From Humulus lupulus (taxonomy: Eukaryota > Streptophyta > Magnoliopsida > Rosales > Cannabaceae): a DNA stretch of 64,000 nucleotides. The stretch is from the NCBI RefSeq assembly GCF_963169125.1, contig NC_084798.1, positions 173,567,980 to 173,631,979 on the forward strand, in the 5' to 3' direction. Below, piece after piece: positions 12,210 through 24,080 of this stretch. Position 1 is the first letter of the stretch, and every line of letters starts with the position of its first letter. The translations under genes and the position numbers were made by a program. Below the pieces are notes generated by a model. The model did not search any database, was not told the origin of the DNA, and worked only from the letters and a program-made list of their open reading frames with translations.

Positions 12210-12670
12210 TATACGCCCTGGTTTTCCCACTGGCTGTTAGCAAGCTGAGATACGGCCTAATCATGAGATTCGGCCTAATCATGTCTACCACGTGGACATC
12301 CCCAAGACCGGAGCTGCCATAGAAAGATCCTACCTCCTCAGCTCGAGGTAACCTAAGGGTTCGCCAAGAATAGACTGAGTTTGGACTTTGAAGGCCACAG
12401 GACGAGGGAAGCATCCAGCTCGTGGTACGGGCTAGAGTTGGAGGCTGTGACTCTTTATTAAGTTAACCACGCAAGGTAAACGTGCATGTATCAGACATAA
12501 CGTGTCTGATATATCCCTGACTTCTAGGACACGCAACATGAACGTGCGTATTCAAACACCCACGACTGGGTTGGGCCGTGCAGCCCATTATCCCCTTACC
12601 TATTGATTAGACCACACTTATGTGTCAGGTTTTAGGAATTAATCATGAATGTCACAGAGTTTACATCATA

Positions 12671-12701
12671 GGTAAGAAGGTCACGGGATGACCTTCTTAC
12701 C
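12671..12701. promoter_or_regulatory. Perfect hairpin upstream of the Tat-1 LTR TATA box
   Basis: GGTAAGAAGGTCA, a CGGGA loop, then TGACCTTCTTACC: 13-bp arms with no mismatch, ending 20 bp before the TATA box. All four LTRs of Tat-1 and Tat-2 keep the arms intact (24815-24845, 27577-27607, 39614-39644). It could be a dyad protein site in DNA or a structure in RNA. Confidence 0.75.
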
Positions 12702-12721
12702 AACTCCCAGGTGCCTTCTCC

Positions 12722-12729
12722 TATAAATA
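12722..12729 (+). promoter_or_regulatory. TATA box of the Tat-1 5' LTR
   Basis: TATAAATA in the context CTCCTATAAATATGGAGACC. The same octamer occurs at 24866-24873, 27628-27635 and 39665-39672 in the sister LTRs. It should drive the gag-pol transcript. Confidence 0.7.
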
Positions 12730-12978
12730 TGGAGACCCTGGGAGTTACAAGGGGTTGGATTCGATTATGTAAGAAATACCCTGTAAAAGAATACCAAGCA
12801 TATAGCAATAATATTGACTGGTGGAGTAGAAGGATTTTAACCTTTGAACCACCTAAAAATGTAGTTGTGTCACTAGCCCATTTCTAAAAAGATCATTCAT
12901 CTATTTCGGTTCAACATAAGCACTAATCCCTTCCTCTTATCTTCTTAATTACCTGTTGGCGAAGAACCGCGTCAACAG

Positions 12979-12999
12979 TTTGGTGCTTTCGTTGAGAGC
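12979..12999 (+). other. Probable primer binding site of Tat-1
   Basis: TTTGGTGCTTTCGTTGAGAGC starts right after the LTR. Tat-2 has nearly the same sequence at 27886 and the third Tat-type element has TTTTGGAGCTTTCATTGAG at 57426. Position and conservation fit a primer binding site; I could not name the tRNA. Confidence 0.6.
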
Positions 13000-13031
13000 A
13001 AGTTAGATTGGTGCTGTTGCAAACATCCACT

Positions 13032-15464
13032 ATGGTGACCACTCGATCCAAACACGGTAACGAGACGGAACAACATGATGGGCAGGAGGCTCATCATTTC
13101 GCCATCCCCGGCGAACAAATTCCTGAGGTTCAACAGCGGCTGGGCAAGCAGCCGGTGGGCCAAGATGACACTGGAAGTTCGGCGCCCCGACCACCTAATC
13201 CAAATCCATGTTATTACACTGCGGTGGAGATGGAGAATGCTCAGCTGAGGAGCCAACTAGCAACAGCTAATCTGCAGATCAAGGAGGTGTTGGCCTGACT
13301 GCCCCCTCTTACAACCGACACCAACGTCGGAAAGAGGCAAGGCGAGACTCATAAGTCCCGCCGGGGTAATCGGTCCAGGCATAGCCGCTCGGACAGACCT
13401 CCGACAGCCAACTCTATTCCCTCATCGCATCGTCGAGAGGCAAACTTCGAAGAAATGCCTAGAGCCGAACAACAGCAGTACAGCCGTTCGGTCCGAACTT
13501 CAACTCCCAGCTCCCAACCAGCCTCGAGCGCGCCCAGGAGAGCTCGAGGAAATTCCAGAAGGAGATCCGAGGAGGACTCACAGCATCAGCCCGTCCCCAC
13601 CAGCCGTCCTGCGCCACGTCCAGATCGCCAGGCACGGGACCCGCAAGTTGACAGGGCCGAAAGGCCCCCACCTAACTTGATCCGCCCTGACGGAACCAGG
13701 ATCGCATCCCCGGTCAGGCATCCTCCCTCTCCAATAAGATATTCGTCTCCACCTTGGCCCATCCGAGATATTCCAGCCTATGGGAGTAGTAGGGGAAACC
13801 CGCCGTCTGCGCGACCTTCCCGACGTAGCAGGGCGCCGAGAGAAAGCACGGATCCTCACCACCAAAGGTGAACTCCGAGCTTTTCTAACGGGAGTTACTG
13901 GACCGGCAGTCGCCGGAGCGACCTTTCTGGCGGAGACCTGCATCAGCGTTTAAGCTCGGCACAAAGTCCTCAAACCACCCAGGGAGGCGACCTACGAGAT
14001 CGCCTTAACTCTCATAGAGGAGAGCCAGTAGGAGGTGGTAGCCATGCTCGCTCAGGGGGAGACCTGTCTGAAGTACGTAATGGTGGGAATGCCTCAAATA
14101 ACCTATCTCAAGATAGGGGCAATAACCCACCAAATATGTACAATGGATCCGGAGCTGTTGAGCAGCCCCGGAATAACCAAGGAAATAAGGAAAAAACTCT
14201 TGAGCGCCTGGCTCAAATGGAGGAGCTGATGAGGAAGCTCCTGTTAGAGAAAGAGAAAGATGAATATGATTCGGGGGACGAGATGGAGATCTTCGCCCCC
14301 AGCATAGCAGCAACGGCTTACCCACCCGGTTTCCGTATGCCGCACTTGTCCAAGTTCAATGGGGACGGAGATCCGTCGGATCATCTAGGGATGTTCAACA
14401 CCCTGATGATGGCCCACAACATCGGCCCCGAGCTGAGGTGTCTGATATTTCCCTCCACACTCACTGGACCAGCCAGGCAGTGGTTCAAGCAAAGCAAAAG
14501 ACAATCAATCAGTTCCTGGAAGACTTTTTCTGCTGACTTCAAAAGGGCATTCCGAGCCTCCCAGGCTGCCCACGTCAAGGCCGATTCTCTGGCTAACGTG
14601 AGGCAGCAGCCCGACGAAACTCTGAAGGCTTACCTGAGCAGGTTCGCGAACGTCACTGCTCGAGCTAGAGACGCAGATGACAGCTCCAAGCTCATGGCCC
14701 TGAGAACTAGAATCCTCGTCGGAGGGGAACTTTGGAAAGATATACAAAGGAAGGGAGTTAGCTCAGTGAACGAATTCCTTAACAGGGCCCAGGAATGGAT
14801 CAACTTGGAGGAGGCCAAAGCCTCAGCTGCAGGGATCAGCCAGGTCCCCGAGCAGCCCATTGGAGTGGGGATGGAGGTCGTGACAGCGACCCAAAACATC
14901 ACAAAGAACAACCAGCTCGATGGAGGCAAAAGAAAGGGGAACGGCGAGGGCAGCCAGCACAGCCCAAAGAAGAATAAGTCCGTAGACAAGTTTAAGCCCG
15001 TCTATGTGACTTATACAGAGCTCACCCACTCTAGGGAGAATATCTTCCTGGAAAATTCTACTCGTCTCCCCTGGAAGAGGCCGGAGCCGTTGAAGCACCA
15101 GAAGGGGAAGAGAGGCACCTCCAAGTTTTGTCGTTTTCACAACGATGTTGGCCACAATACCGATGATTGTAGGCATTTGAAAGATGAGATCGAGACTCTC
15201 ATCCGAGCCAGCCCCTTGGCCCAGTACGCGCGGAACAGAGTTCCAACAAGTCGACCTGCTCTGGAAGTCCTGGTCAGTCAGCCCGGGTCTTGGGTAGATC
15301 AGGACGTCCCTCCTCCCGTGATAGGAGGAGAGATATCCACGATATCTGGAGGTCTGCATATGGCTGGCACGAGCAGGGGTGCCCAGAAGAGGTACGTAAA
15401 CGAACTCAAGGCGCATAATGGAGTAGAGTTCATCCTAGAACAACGTCTGCCGAAGCAGCAGTGA
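13032..15464 (+). pseudogene. Tat-1 gag (broken)
   Basis: The start MVTTRSK at 13032 matches Tat-2. One frame runs through the gene with stops at 13296, about 13869 and 15462, plus others between 13872 and 14135. Tat-2 has Arg codons at the first three, so these look like CGA/CGG-to-TGA changes. From 14136 it is open for 442 codons and holds the retrotransposon gag core (GDPSDHLGMFNTLMM, RQWFKQSKRQSISSW) and a zinc-finger-like CRFHNDVGHNTDDC. The N-terminal part is rich in Arg, Pro and Ser. Gag forms the particle that packages element RNA. Confidence 0.88.
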
Positions 15465-18400
15465 TTGGAGAGGCAACCGATCATTTTTACAGAAGAAGAT
15501 GCGGGCCATGTCCAGTTCCTTCATAACGACCCTCTGTTCGTAGTAGTTCAGCTCACTAATCGGAGGGTTAGGAGGGTGCTGATCGATAATGGGAGCTCGG
15601 TAAACCATCTATTCTGGTCCACAATGGAGAAGATGGGTTTGCTGTCGCCAAGCTGAAGGCGAACTCCATGATGCTGTATGGTTTTTCAGGAGAAGGATCA
15701 GCGGCTATAGGGACGATCGAGCTGGTGATCACCCTAGGAGAAGGACCTCGGACAGTCTCCAAACTCCTCGAGTTCGTGGTCATCGACTGCTCCCCTGCGT
15801 ACAACGCAATTTTGGGACGACCCACACTCATAGCCTTTGAGGCCGTCACTTCCATTCGCCACCTCGCGATGAAATTCCCTACTTCCACGGGAATATGCAC
15901 TGTCCATGGCGATCAGCTCACTGCCAGGGAATGCTACAACATTTCCATGAAGGGATAATCGAAACCCAGGCAGCTAGCAATGGCCATCCAAGGTGGTGGA
16001 GAGGAATCTCAGGAACCCTTAGCTGATCCTGAGATTGATAAACCTCAGAGCGCCGAAGGGGAAAATATCGTCTTAAGTGAGGATATTGACCCCCGAATAG
16101 GCGAGGACAGGTCCGAGCTCCAGGCTATTGAGGAGCTCGAGGAAATAAACATCGATCCGCAGAACCCTTCATGGATGGTCAAGCTCGGGAAAAACCTCTG
16201 TAGCAAGAGGAAGGCGGAGCTGACTAAATTTCTGCAGGACAACCTGGATGTGTTTGCGTGGTCACACGAGGACATGGTGGGAATCAGCCCGAGTGTCATC
16301 ATGCACACCCTTCATTTGGATAAAAGCGTTCCTCCAAAGGCCCAGAAGCAAAGGCGCCTTGGAACAATTCGGGCTGAAGCCTTAGAGGAAGAAGTAGCCC
16401 GGCTCAAGAAATGCGGCTTTATCCGTGAAGCCAAGTTTTCGATTTGGGTCGCCAACCCCGTGCTGGTCCCGAAGCCCAATGGGAAGTGGCGGACCTGCAT
16501 CAACTTCTCCGACCTGAATAAAGCCTACCCCAAGGATTGTTTTCCATTGCCGAGGATTGACCAATTGGTGGATGCCACGGCGGGGCACGAGCTCATGTCA
16601 TTTATGGACGCATACTCAGGCTACAATCAGATCGCCATGAATCTGGCGGACCAGGAGCACACCAGCTTCATGACCCTGACTAACATTTATTGTTACAAAG
16701 TCATGCCATTCGGGCTAAAGAACGCCGATGCTACGTACCAAAGGTTAGTAAATAGAATGTTCGCAAACCAGATCGGGAAAAACATGGAAGTGTACATTGA
16801 TGACATGCTAGTCAAGTCAAAGACTGCCAATAACCATGTTTCCGACCTGGGAGAATGCTTCAAGATACTACGGGAGTATGGCATGAGGCTTAATCCACAA
16901 AAGTGCACTTTTGGAGTCGCCTCTGGAAAATTCCTGGGCTTCATCGTCAATACCCAAGGAATCGAGGCAAACCCCGACAAGATCAGATCATTGCTCGAGC
17001 TTCCCTCACCCAGGTCGCGCAAAGATGTCCAAGGCCTGACAGGAAGGGTGGCAGCCCTCAATCGGTTTATTTCAAAATCCACCGATAAGTGCTTGCCATT
17101 CTACAACCTGCTCTGAGGAAATAAGAAATTTGAATGGATAGAAGAGTGCGAAAGCACTTTCCTTGACCTGAAGGCACATCTGGCCGAGCCACCCGTATTA
17201 TCCAAACCAAAAGCAGGAGAGCCTCTTTTTCTCTACCTAGCTGTCACAGAGGATGCATCTAGTGCCGTATTGGTCCGAGAAGAAGACCAGATTCAGAGAC
17301 CTATCTATTACATCAGCAAAAGACTTCTCGGAGTTGAATCCCGGTACCCGTTGATGGAGAAATTGGCGTTCTGCCTCATCACGGCCTCTCGAAAGCTCAG
17401 GCCGTACTTCCAATCCCACTCAATACACGTCATGACCGATCAACCTTTAAGGCAGGTTTTGCAAAAACCTGAAGCATCGGGATGTCTGTTAAAGTGGGCT
17501 ATCGAACTCAGTCAGTTCGAGATTTTGTACACCCCACGAACTGCTATAAAAAGTCAGGCCCTGGCCGATTTTATAGCAAAGTGCGCAGGATTCTGGGAGG
17601 ATCCTGCAGAAGACTCACCCCAGGTCACCTCGGCCCTGGCGTCGTGGAGGATCTTCGTGGATGGTTCATCCAATGAGAACGACTCCGGGGCTGGAATCAT
17701 TTTAATATCCCCCGAGGGACATAGATTCCACTCGGCGCTGAGATTCGGATTCAAGGCCTCCAACAACGAGGCCGAATACGAAGCTTTGCTGGTCGGGCTG
17801 AGAATAGCCCAAGAACTAAAGGCGAGCTCCGTCCAATGCTTCAGTGACTCCTAGCTCGTGGTAAACCAGGTTCTGGGTGAATATCAGGCACGAGGACCTA
17901 AGATGGCGGCCTACCTGGCAAAGGTAAAAGTTGAGCTGTCCGCGTTTGGGCGAGGCTCAATCGAGCAGATACCTCAGGAGCAGAACGCTAACGTAGACGC
18001 TCTTGCCAAGCTCGCCACTTCCGGAGAGACGGAAGCTCTGGGATTAGTTCCAGTAGAGTTCTTGGAAAAACCAAGTATAGAAGAAGCCAAGGCGGAGGTC
18101 GAGATGATCGACGCTAGGCCGACCTGGATGACCCCCATCCTTGAGTATCTCACCGAGGGGAAGCTACCTGAAGGGCGTAATGATGTGCGGCGAGTACTGT
18201 ATCAAGCTCCCAGGTATACGATGGTGGACGGGGTGCTATACCGATGTGGGCACTCCCTACCTCTCCTACGATGTGTTCTTCCAGGCGAGGCAAAAGCCAT
18301 CCTGCAGAAGGTGCATGAGGGTTTTTGCGGAGATCACACTGGGGGGCAAAGCTTGGCCCTAAAGGTCCTGAGGCAAGGATATTACTGGCCCACTCTGTCC

Positions 18401-19375
18401 AAGGATTCGATCTCGTATGTCAAGAAGTGCGACAAGTGCCAACGGTTCGCCTCAGTTGCCCGAGCTCCCCCAGTCGAGCTGAAGATGTTCTCTTCCCCAT
18501 GGCTGTTTGCAGTTTGGGGGATCGACTTGGTTGGCGCCCTCCCTACTGGAAAAGGCGGGGTCCGCTATGCCGTGGTGGCCATCGACTACTTTACGAAGTG
18601 GGCTGAGGCAAAACCTTTGGCAACGATAACTTCCAAAAAAGTCCTCGACTTCGTGGTTAAGAGCATTATCTGCCGATTCGGACTGCCCAAGAAAATCGTT
18701 TCCGACAATGGGACTCAGTTCGACAGCGACCTCTTCACCAAATTTTGCGAAAGGTACGGAATTGTGAAAAGTTTCTCCTCCGTGGCCTATCCTCAGGCGA
18801 ATGGCCAGGTCGAGGCCGTTAACAAGACGTTAAAGGCGAGACTCAAGAAGAGACTAGACGAAGCCAAGGGGGTCTGGCCAGAACAGCTCCCCCCCCCCCG
18901 CCCCCCCCAAGGTTCTCTGGGCATATCGGACCTCGCACCGGACTCCTACGGGTCATACTCCTTTCTCTCGGAATTTTGGGAGTGAGGCGGTCCTCCCTGT
19001 GGAGATTAAGGTACTTTCGCATAGGGTCCAGGCATATGACCAGGATCACAACCACAAGCTACTATGAACTTCCCTTGACTTGGTTGATGAAAGATGAGAA
19101 GATTCACAGCTCCAGCTCGCACATTATCAGCAAAAAATCACTCGTTATTTCAACTCAAAAGTCAAAAAGCGCGCCTTCAGCGTTGGCGACCGGTCCTCAG
19201 AAGAGTTTTCTTAGCCGGTAAGGATCCCAAAGATGGAGTATTGGGATCGAACTGGGAAGGACCATATCAAGTCATCAAGGTCATTAAAGAGGGAACTTAT
19301 AAACTAGCTCAGCTTGATGGAGGGGCAGTCCCACGAACTTGGAACGCCATCCATTTGAAGAGATATTATCAATGA
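15465..19375 (+). pseudogene. Tat-1 pol: protease, RT, dual RNase H, integrase (broken)
   Basis: Protease has DNGSS at 15585. A frameshift near 15640 moves the frame, and stops follow at about 15956, 17113 and 17852. RT includes FMDAYSGYNQIAM and an intact YIDD at 16793-16804. The first RNase H spans about 17210-17560. A second, archaeal-type-like RNase H starts near WRIFVDGSSNENDSGAG (about 17640) and continues past the 17852 stop. Integrase has the HHCC zinc motif (CDKCQRFA), a DDE core (GIDLVGALPTGK; VSDNGTQF; YPQANGQVEAVNKT) and a tail ending NAIHLKRYYQ at 19375. A C-rich run at 18889-18908 breaks the frame after the core. Confidence 0.88.
18889..18908 (+). repeat. C-rich homopolymer expansion in the Tat-1 integrase
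   Basis: Eleven C, one G, then eight C. Tat-2 has only five C here (CAGCTCCCCCAAG). The expansion shifts the integrase frame. It may be real slippage or an assembly error. Confidence 0.7.
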
Positions 19376-19499
19376 TTCCCTTGTAAGGCCTAAAAGGCCA
19401 TTTATTATGTATTAAGCAATGGGAATTAATTTTTCATTTACGATTGTACATGTTTACAAGTGTAATCTAAAGTAACCACGAAAGACCCTTTCCCAGTTA

Positions 19500-19510
19500 C
19501 TTGGGGGGCA
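19500..19510 (+). other. Internal polypurine-like tract after Tat-1 pol
   Basis: CTTGGGGGGCA lies about 125 bp past the end of integrase. It nearly matches the tract before the left-edge LTR (234-246) and resembles the true Tat-1 tract at 24340-24352. Tat-2 has the same motif at 34381-34391. It marks where the array and the antisense gene begin. Confidence 0.55.
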
Positions 19511-19512
19511 CA

Positions 19513-20465
19513 TGGTACTTGGATATAACCAGGTCGCCTTAAAAGGCTTAGAAGTTAATTCAAATCGATTGATCGTTGTTCTTCTTAAAGAGCACGAGAT
19601 ATTGATAAAAATTAACGCAAACTAAGCTGTACCCTGGATATAACCAGGTCATAAAACTTAGAAGTTAATTTAAATCGATTGATCGTTGTTTTTCTTAAAA
19701 AGCACGAGATATTGATAAAAGTTAACACGAACTAAGTTTTCAAATTAAGTTCCTGGATATAACCAGGTCATAAAACTTAGAAGTTAATTTAAATCGATTG
19801 ATCGTTGTTTTTCTTAAAGAGCACGAGATATTGATAAAAGTTAACACGAACTAAGTTTTCAAATTAAGTTCCTGGATATAACCAGGTCATAAAACTTAGA
19901 AGTTAATTTAAATCGATTGATCATTGTTTTTCTTAAAGAGCACGAGATATTGATAAAAGTTAACACGAACTAAGTTTTCAAATTAAGTTCCTGGATATAA
20001 CCAGGTCATAAAACTTAGAAGTTAATTTAAATCGATTGATCATTGTTTTTCTTAAAGAGCACGAGGTATTGATAAAAGTTAACACGAACTAAGTTTTCAA
20101 ATTAAGTTCCTGGATATAACCAGGTCATAAAACTTAGAAGTTAATTTAAATCGATTGATCGTTGTTTTTCTTAAAGAGCACGAGATATTGATAAAATTTA
20201 ACACGAACTAAGTTTTCAAATTAAGTTCCTGGATATAACCAGGTCATAAAACTTAGAAGTTAATTTAAATCGATTGATCGTTGTTTTTCTTAAAAAGCAC
20301 GAGATATTGATAAAAGTTAACACAAACTAAGTTTTCAAATTAAGTTCCTGGATATAACCAGGTCATAAAACTTAGAAGTTAATTTAAATCGATTGATCGT
20401 TATTTTTCTTAAAGAGCACGAGATATTGACAAAAATTAATGCGAACTAAGTTTTTCAAAATAGTA
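19513..20465 (+). repeat. 119-bp tandem array of Tat-1 (8 units)
   Basis: Units start at CCTGGATATAACCAGG, at 19632, 19752, 19871, 19990, 20109, 20228 and 20347, with a diverged first unit at about 19513. The period is 119 bp almost without exception, and neighbours are nearly identical. Each unit has a CCTGG...CCAGG inverted repeat and an ATCGATTGATCGTT block. It lies between the ends of the sense gag-pol and the antisense gene, where both transcripts would stop. It is too regular and without variable spacers to be anything like a CRISPR array. Confidence 0.92.
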
Positions 20466-20656
20466 ACTAAAGTGCATAAAGACAAAAGGAAATAAATCAA
20501 TTAAAAATAAAATTGATAATTAGATTGTCTCGAGGTGGAAAAACCTCATGAAAAAGTTACAACGAAAAAAAGTAAATGATATTAAAGGAAAGGGTGCAAA
20601 AGAGGAAGGCCCTAAGCTCCGCCAGGCTGCCCCGTGGAGGTTGTCATCTCGTCCTC

Positions 20657-23324
20657 CTACTCAGCTGTGCTAGAGACTTCCCCGGTCTCTGAAGGTGCTT
20701 CTTTCTCGAGGCGAGCTTTAAACCCCTCCAGCAAGGGTTCCCAAACGTCCGCTCCCAAGAAGGAGAAGTCACTGTCCAGGTTGTAGACCCAGTTGTGGTA
20801 GAGCATGTCCTCCATGGCAGTGTTGGAGGCTGCCTTCTCGGCTTCCAGGGCGGCCTTGGCCTCCTCGGCCCCGGCCTTCGCGGTGTCTAGCTCTGCCCGC
20901 GCAGCGGCGAGGGCGGCTTTGGTTGCCTCAACCTCTTGAAGCCTGGGACGGGCTTCTTCCAGCTCGGCCCGCGCAGCTGCCAGGGCATCCCTAGCCTCCT
21001 GCAAGGAAGTCTGGTGGGTGGCCACAACCGACTGGTGCTCGCCCCTCATATCCTCGAGCTGGGCCTTGGTCCTGGCTATGCTCCTGTGAAGGGCCAAGGC
21101 GCTCTGCAAAAACGGAGAAGCAACGGCCTTAAGAAAAAGAGAAGGGAGAAATAAAAAATAGGGCAAGGCATGCTAATCAAAGATCACAAAAGGATAAGGT
21201 CAGCTTACCATAAGGGCCATGCCCAATGAAGATTCCAGCACGCCCACCGGGCTCATCGTTTCGATGGCCCGTAGCTCCGTCTCTTTGAAGCGGTAGAAGT
21301 GGCTGACGGCGTAGTTCGCCGTCTCGTACACCGTCCCCCTTAAGACATCTGGGATCTTCTCCAGATCCTGGGGGTCCACCGGGATGCATACCTTGGAAGG
21401 CACAATCGCTGAAGTCCCGGGTTCTACCCCTATGCTCCGGACGAAGGCCGGAGATCGCGGAGGGGGTGGGGGCATGCTCCCTCCTGCAGCAGGAGGTACG
21501 GTTTTCTTGGCCTGGGTGGCTGGGGGCTGCTCTTTCTCCTTTGCAGGAGACTTGGTTGGGGTCTCAGCAGCTTTCTTCGCCATCCGGAGCTTCTTCATCT
21601 TGGGCCTAGAGGCCCCAGCTGGGGAGTTCCCCCTGGTGAACACAGCCCGCAGATTTTTCCCCCGGACTGAGACATTTCCTCTGGCAAAACAAATATATGG
21701 TTAGTACACAAGTTAACAGTCATGCAAAAACATAAACAAAGGGAAAAAATGCGAAATTCAAGTATATATATGTACTAAAGGGAATCCTACCTCCCGAGCT
21801 AGAGGAAGAGTCTACGATTACGACCATCGGCCCCGGAGCTTCTTCGGGGGAATCTAAGACAATCACTTCTAGAGCTGGCGCGGGTTCTGGATCCGAGGCC
21901 TGCTCAGGACTAGACTCTTCTACGTATTGCCTAAGTCCTGGAGCTACGGTACCCTCCCGGAGTGATGGCCATGACCGAAGGTTAGTCCCATACTCCTCGA
22001 ATAGGACCGACCTAAAAGCTAGGGTGTTGTCTACAACTATGGTCCCCCTAGGGCGACTACTTTCGTAGTCCAGCAGGAGCTGGTCGACACAATGGAGCAG
22101 GGTTTCATCTAAGTCTGGGTCACTTCGATGGCGTTGGACGATCTGTCTGGGATTGAACCTAGCTAGCCGGGGGTCTACAGTGGCCCTATCTAAGTTCCTA
22201 AACGTATAAGGGTTACCTTGGACGGAGGGACCTACAGCTCCTCCGGATCGGATCCTCTCCTCTTCCGTTCTTTGGGCGACCTCCAACGCCCGCTTCTTCG
22301 TCCTCATGAGAGGCACCTCGTCCTCCTCGTCCTCCTCATCTTCATCCCCCGCGACCTCCTCCACGATGATAGGCCTCGTATCGCGGGCTGGGGGAAGCAC
22401 TCGGGGCCTCCTCAGGTTCAGAGTCTGGCCTGGGGAGATCAGCTTACAGGCCAGCATCGTCTCTTCTGTCACGAGCTAACGATAGTCCTTTTCACTGGGG
22501 GGCAAGCCCGCCAGTGTCTCGTACTGGCTCCCGAGGATCACAGACTTCTCTATCCTCGTGAAGATAGCTGCAGAATTAATCTAAGTCAGAAATGGATACA
22601 AGAGGAGCTAACTAGTACTTAACTTACGAGCTAAGGTTGAAAGGCACTTACAAGGACAGTTGAAGTAGTGTAGCTCGCAGTTTCGGAACCCCGTCGACAT
22701 AAAGAATTGATCTTTAAAGTCATTAGGGTGGCTGGGCAGCTCGATGACCGCAGCCGTGTTGGGGAACCGGGTTAAGTAATAAAACCCGTCACCTCGCCCC
22801 CGCTGCTCCGGGTTGGCTTTGAGGCAGAAGAAATACAGAATGTCAGCAAGAGTGGGGACCTCCCACTCTTGTTTCAAGAACAAGTATCTTAACCCCGCCA
22901 ACAAACGATAAGAGTTGGGGGGGAGCGGGAATGGGGCCAACCTCACGTAATTGAGGAAATCGGCGAAGTACTGATCCAACGGGAGGAAGGCCCCCGCCTT
23001 GAAATGTTCGTCGCTCCAGGCCGAGAACACCTCATCAAGCGGCACGCAGCTCCGCTCGCCTTCTAAGGGAGGTCGGGCAACCACGGTTCCCCTCCCCATC
23101 TCGATGTTGTGGGAGAGGAATATTTTGTTTACCCTCGCCTGGTCAGTGATCTTCGAGACAATCATCTCTACCTCAAAGAATGCGTCGGGGGCCACCTTGA
23201 GCTCCCGTTCCACTGTTGGCCCGAAGTTGGGAATCGGGGATTCAGCCATCACCTCCTTTCCTTTGTCTTGTCGGGAGGACGAGCTGCCTACAGGCTTCTT
23301 GGGAGCATTCTTCTTGGGTCCCAT
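20657..23324 (-). pseudogene. Tat-1 antisense gene: spliced accessory protein of about 790 residues
   Basis: Proposed coding exons on the minus strand: 23324-22652, 22567-21791, 21680-21209 and 21103-20657. Each boundary has GT and AG (donors GTAAGT, GTAGGA, GTAAGC). The phases give one frame, and the exon 2-3 junction reads EEMSQ in both Tat copies. Exon 1 (start MGPKKNAPKKP) resembles the plant putative gypsy-type transposon domain (LPLDQYFADFLNYVRLAPF, LADILYFFCLK). Exon 2 has an acidic run (GDEDEEDEEDE), exon 3 is Pro- and Lys-rich, and exon 4 is a long Ala/Glu coiled coil. Defects here are a stop at 22478-22476 and a 1-base loss in exon 3. The function is unknown. Confidence 0.78.
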
Positions 23325-23332
23325 CTGGTCGC

Positions 23333-23853
23333 CTAGCGAACAAAAAGAAGAAATTTTAGAAGAAGGCGACCTAAAATGGAGAAAAATCTGAGTGTGTTTC
23401 CTTGACACGAGTTGAGGTAAGCCCAGCCCGTGGAGAGTGAGACCACGCAGTTCTATGAACACGCGCCTATGCTCCCAAAAAATCCCCGATTACTCGGAAT
23501 TCGTGTGTCAGGAGGGTCAGGATAGAATTTTTCCTTGGAGGGAAAGTTCCAGTAGGCAAGAGAGGCAAAACCGCCTGTGAAGCGTGTCCCCTAAGCTACC
23601 TAGTTTTGCACCCAAAATACTGGATATTTTGAACAAGCCTACCAAAAATCCTACCCAGAAAATTTTCCCAGAAAATGCACCCTATAAACCGTGTTCCTAC
23701 AAGGTTTCCTACCACAAACGATACCCTAACCTAAAAGGCTTTTACCCTTCATGCCCACAAAAAACCAACAAAACCCTGCATGTGGCTACAGTAAATATTT
23801 ACCTAAGCTACAGTGAAAAATAATTTCAAAACATGCACGGTCAGGAGACTTAC
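23333..23853 (-). other. Predicted leader intron of the Tat-1 antisense gene
   Basis: On the minus strand a donor ACATTCA|GTAAGTCTCC (exon ends at 23854) and an acceptor TTCGCTAG|GCGACCAG place an intron just before the ATG at 23324. Tat-2 keeps both sites (GTAAGTCTCC near 38665; a GTTAG acceptor just before the ATG at 38168). The sites alone are good, but splicing has not been shown. Confidence 0.55.
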
Positions 23854-24080
23854 TGAATGTTCTGGTTGAGAAGAGGATGAAGGGATCGCCTGGGTTGGGG
23901 CTTCGTCGGAGTAGTTGATTCCAAGGCTTCGAAGGGGCCCTTACACCTGAACTTCTTGAGCGCTGGGAATGACAGCCGGAAAGAAGAGGGTTTTTTCTTT
24001 TGAAAATGAAGAGAGAAGAAGAAGAAAATTTCTGAAAAATTTCAAATAAACGGGTGCCCCATGCGTAAGGTGGCCACCCC

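Larger units (their letters stand above)
12210..12977 (+). mobile_element. Tat-1 5' LTR
   Basis: 768 bp ending GCGTCAACA. Its first bases are TATACGCCC, whereas the other three LTRs of this family start TGTACGCCC, so the terminal TG has mutated. It contains a perfect 13-bp hairpin (12671-12701) and TATAAATA (12722-12729). A second palindrome (12489-12511) has a damaged G-box. Confidence 0.93.

Noticed and set aside
12205..12414. Short ORFs in the Tat LTRs
   Set aside because: They lie in regulatory LTR sequence, vary between LTR copies and have no conserved motif.
19513..20465. Regular direct repeats that could suggest a CRISPR array
   Set aside because: The repeat unit fills the whole 119-bp period without variable spacers, and the context is a plant retrotransposon.
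20936..23391. Plus-strand ORFs opposite the antisense gene (for example 22999-23391, 22218-22622)
   Set aside because: They are shadows of the antisense exons, are not preserved in Tat-2 as continuous frames, and show no domain.
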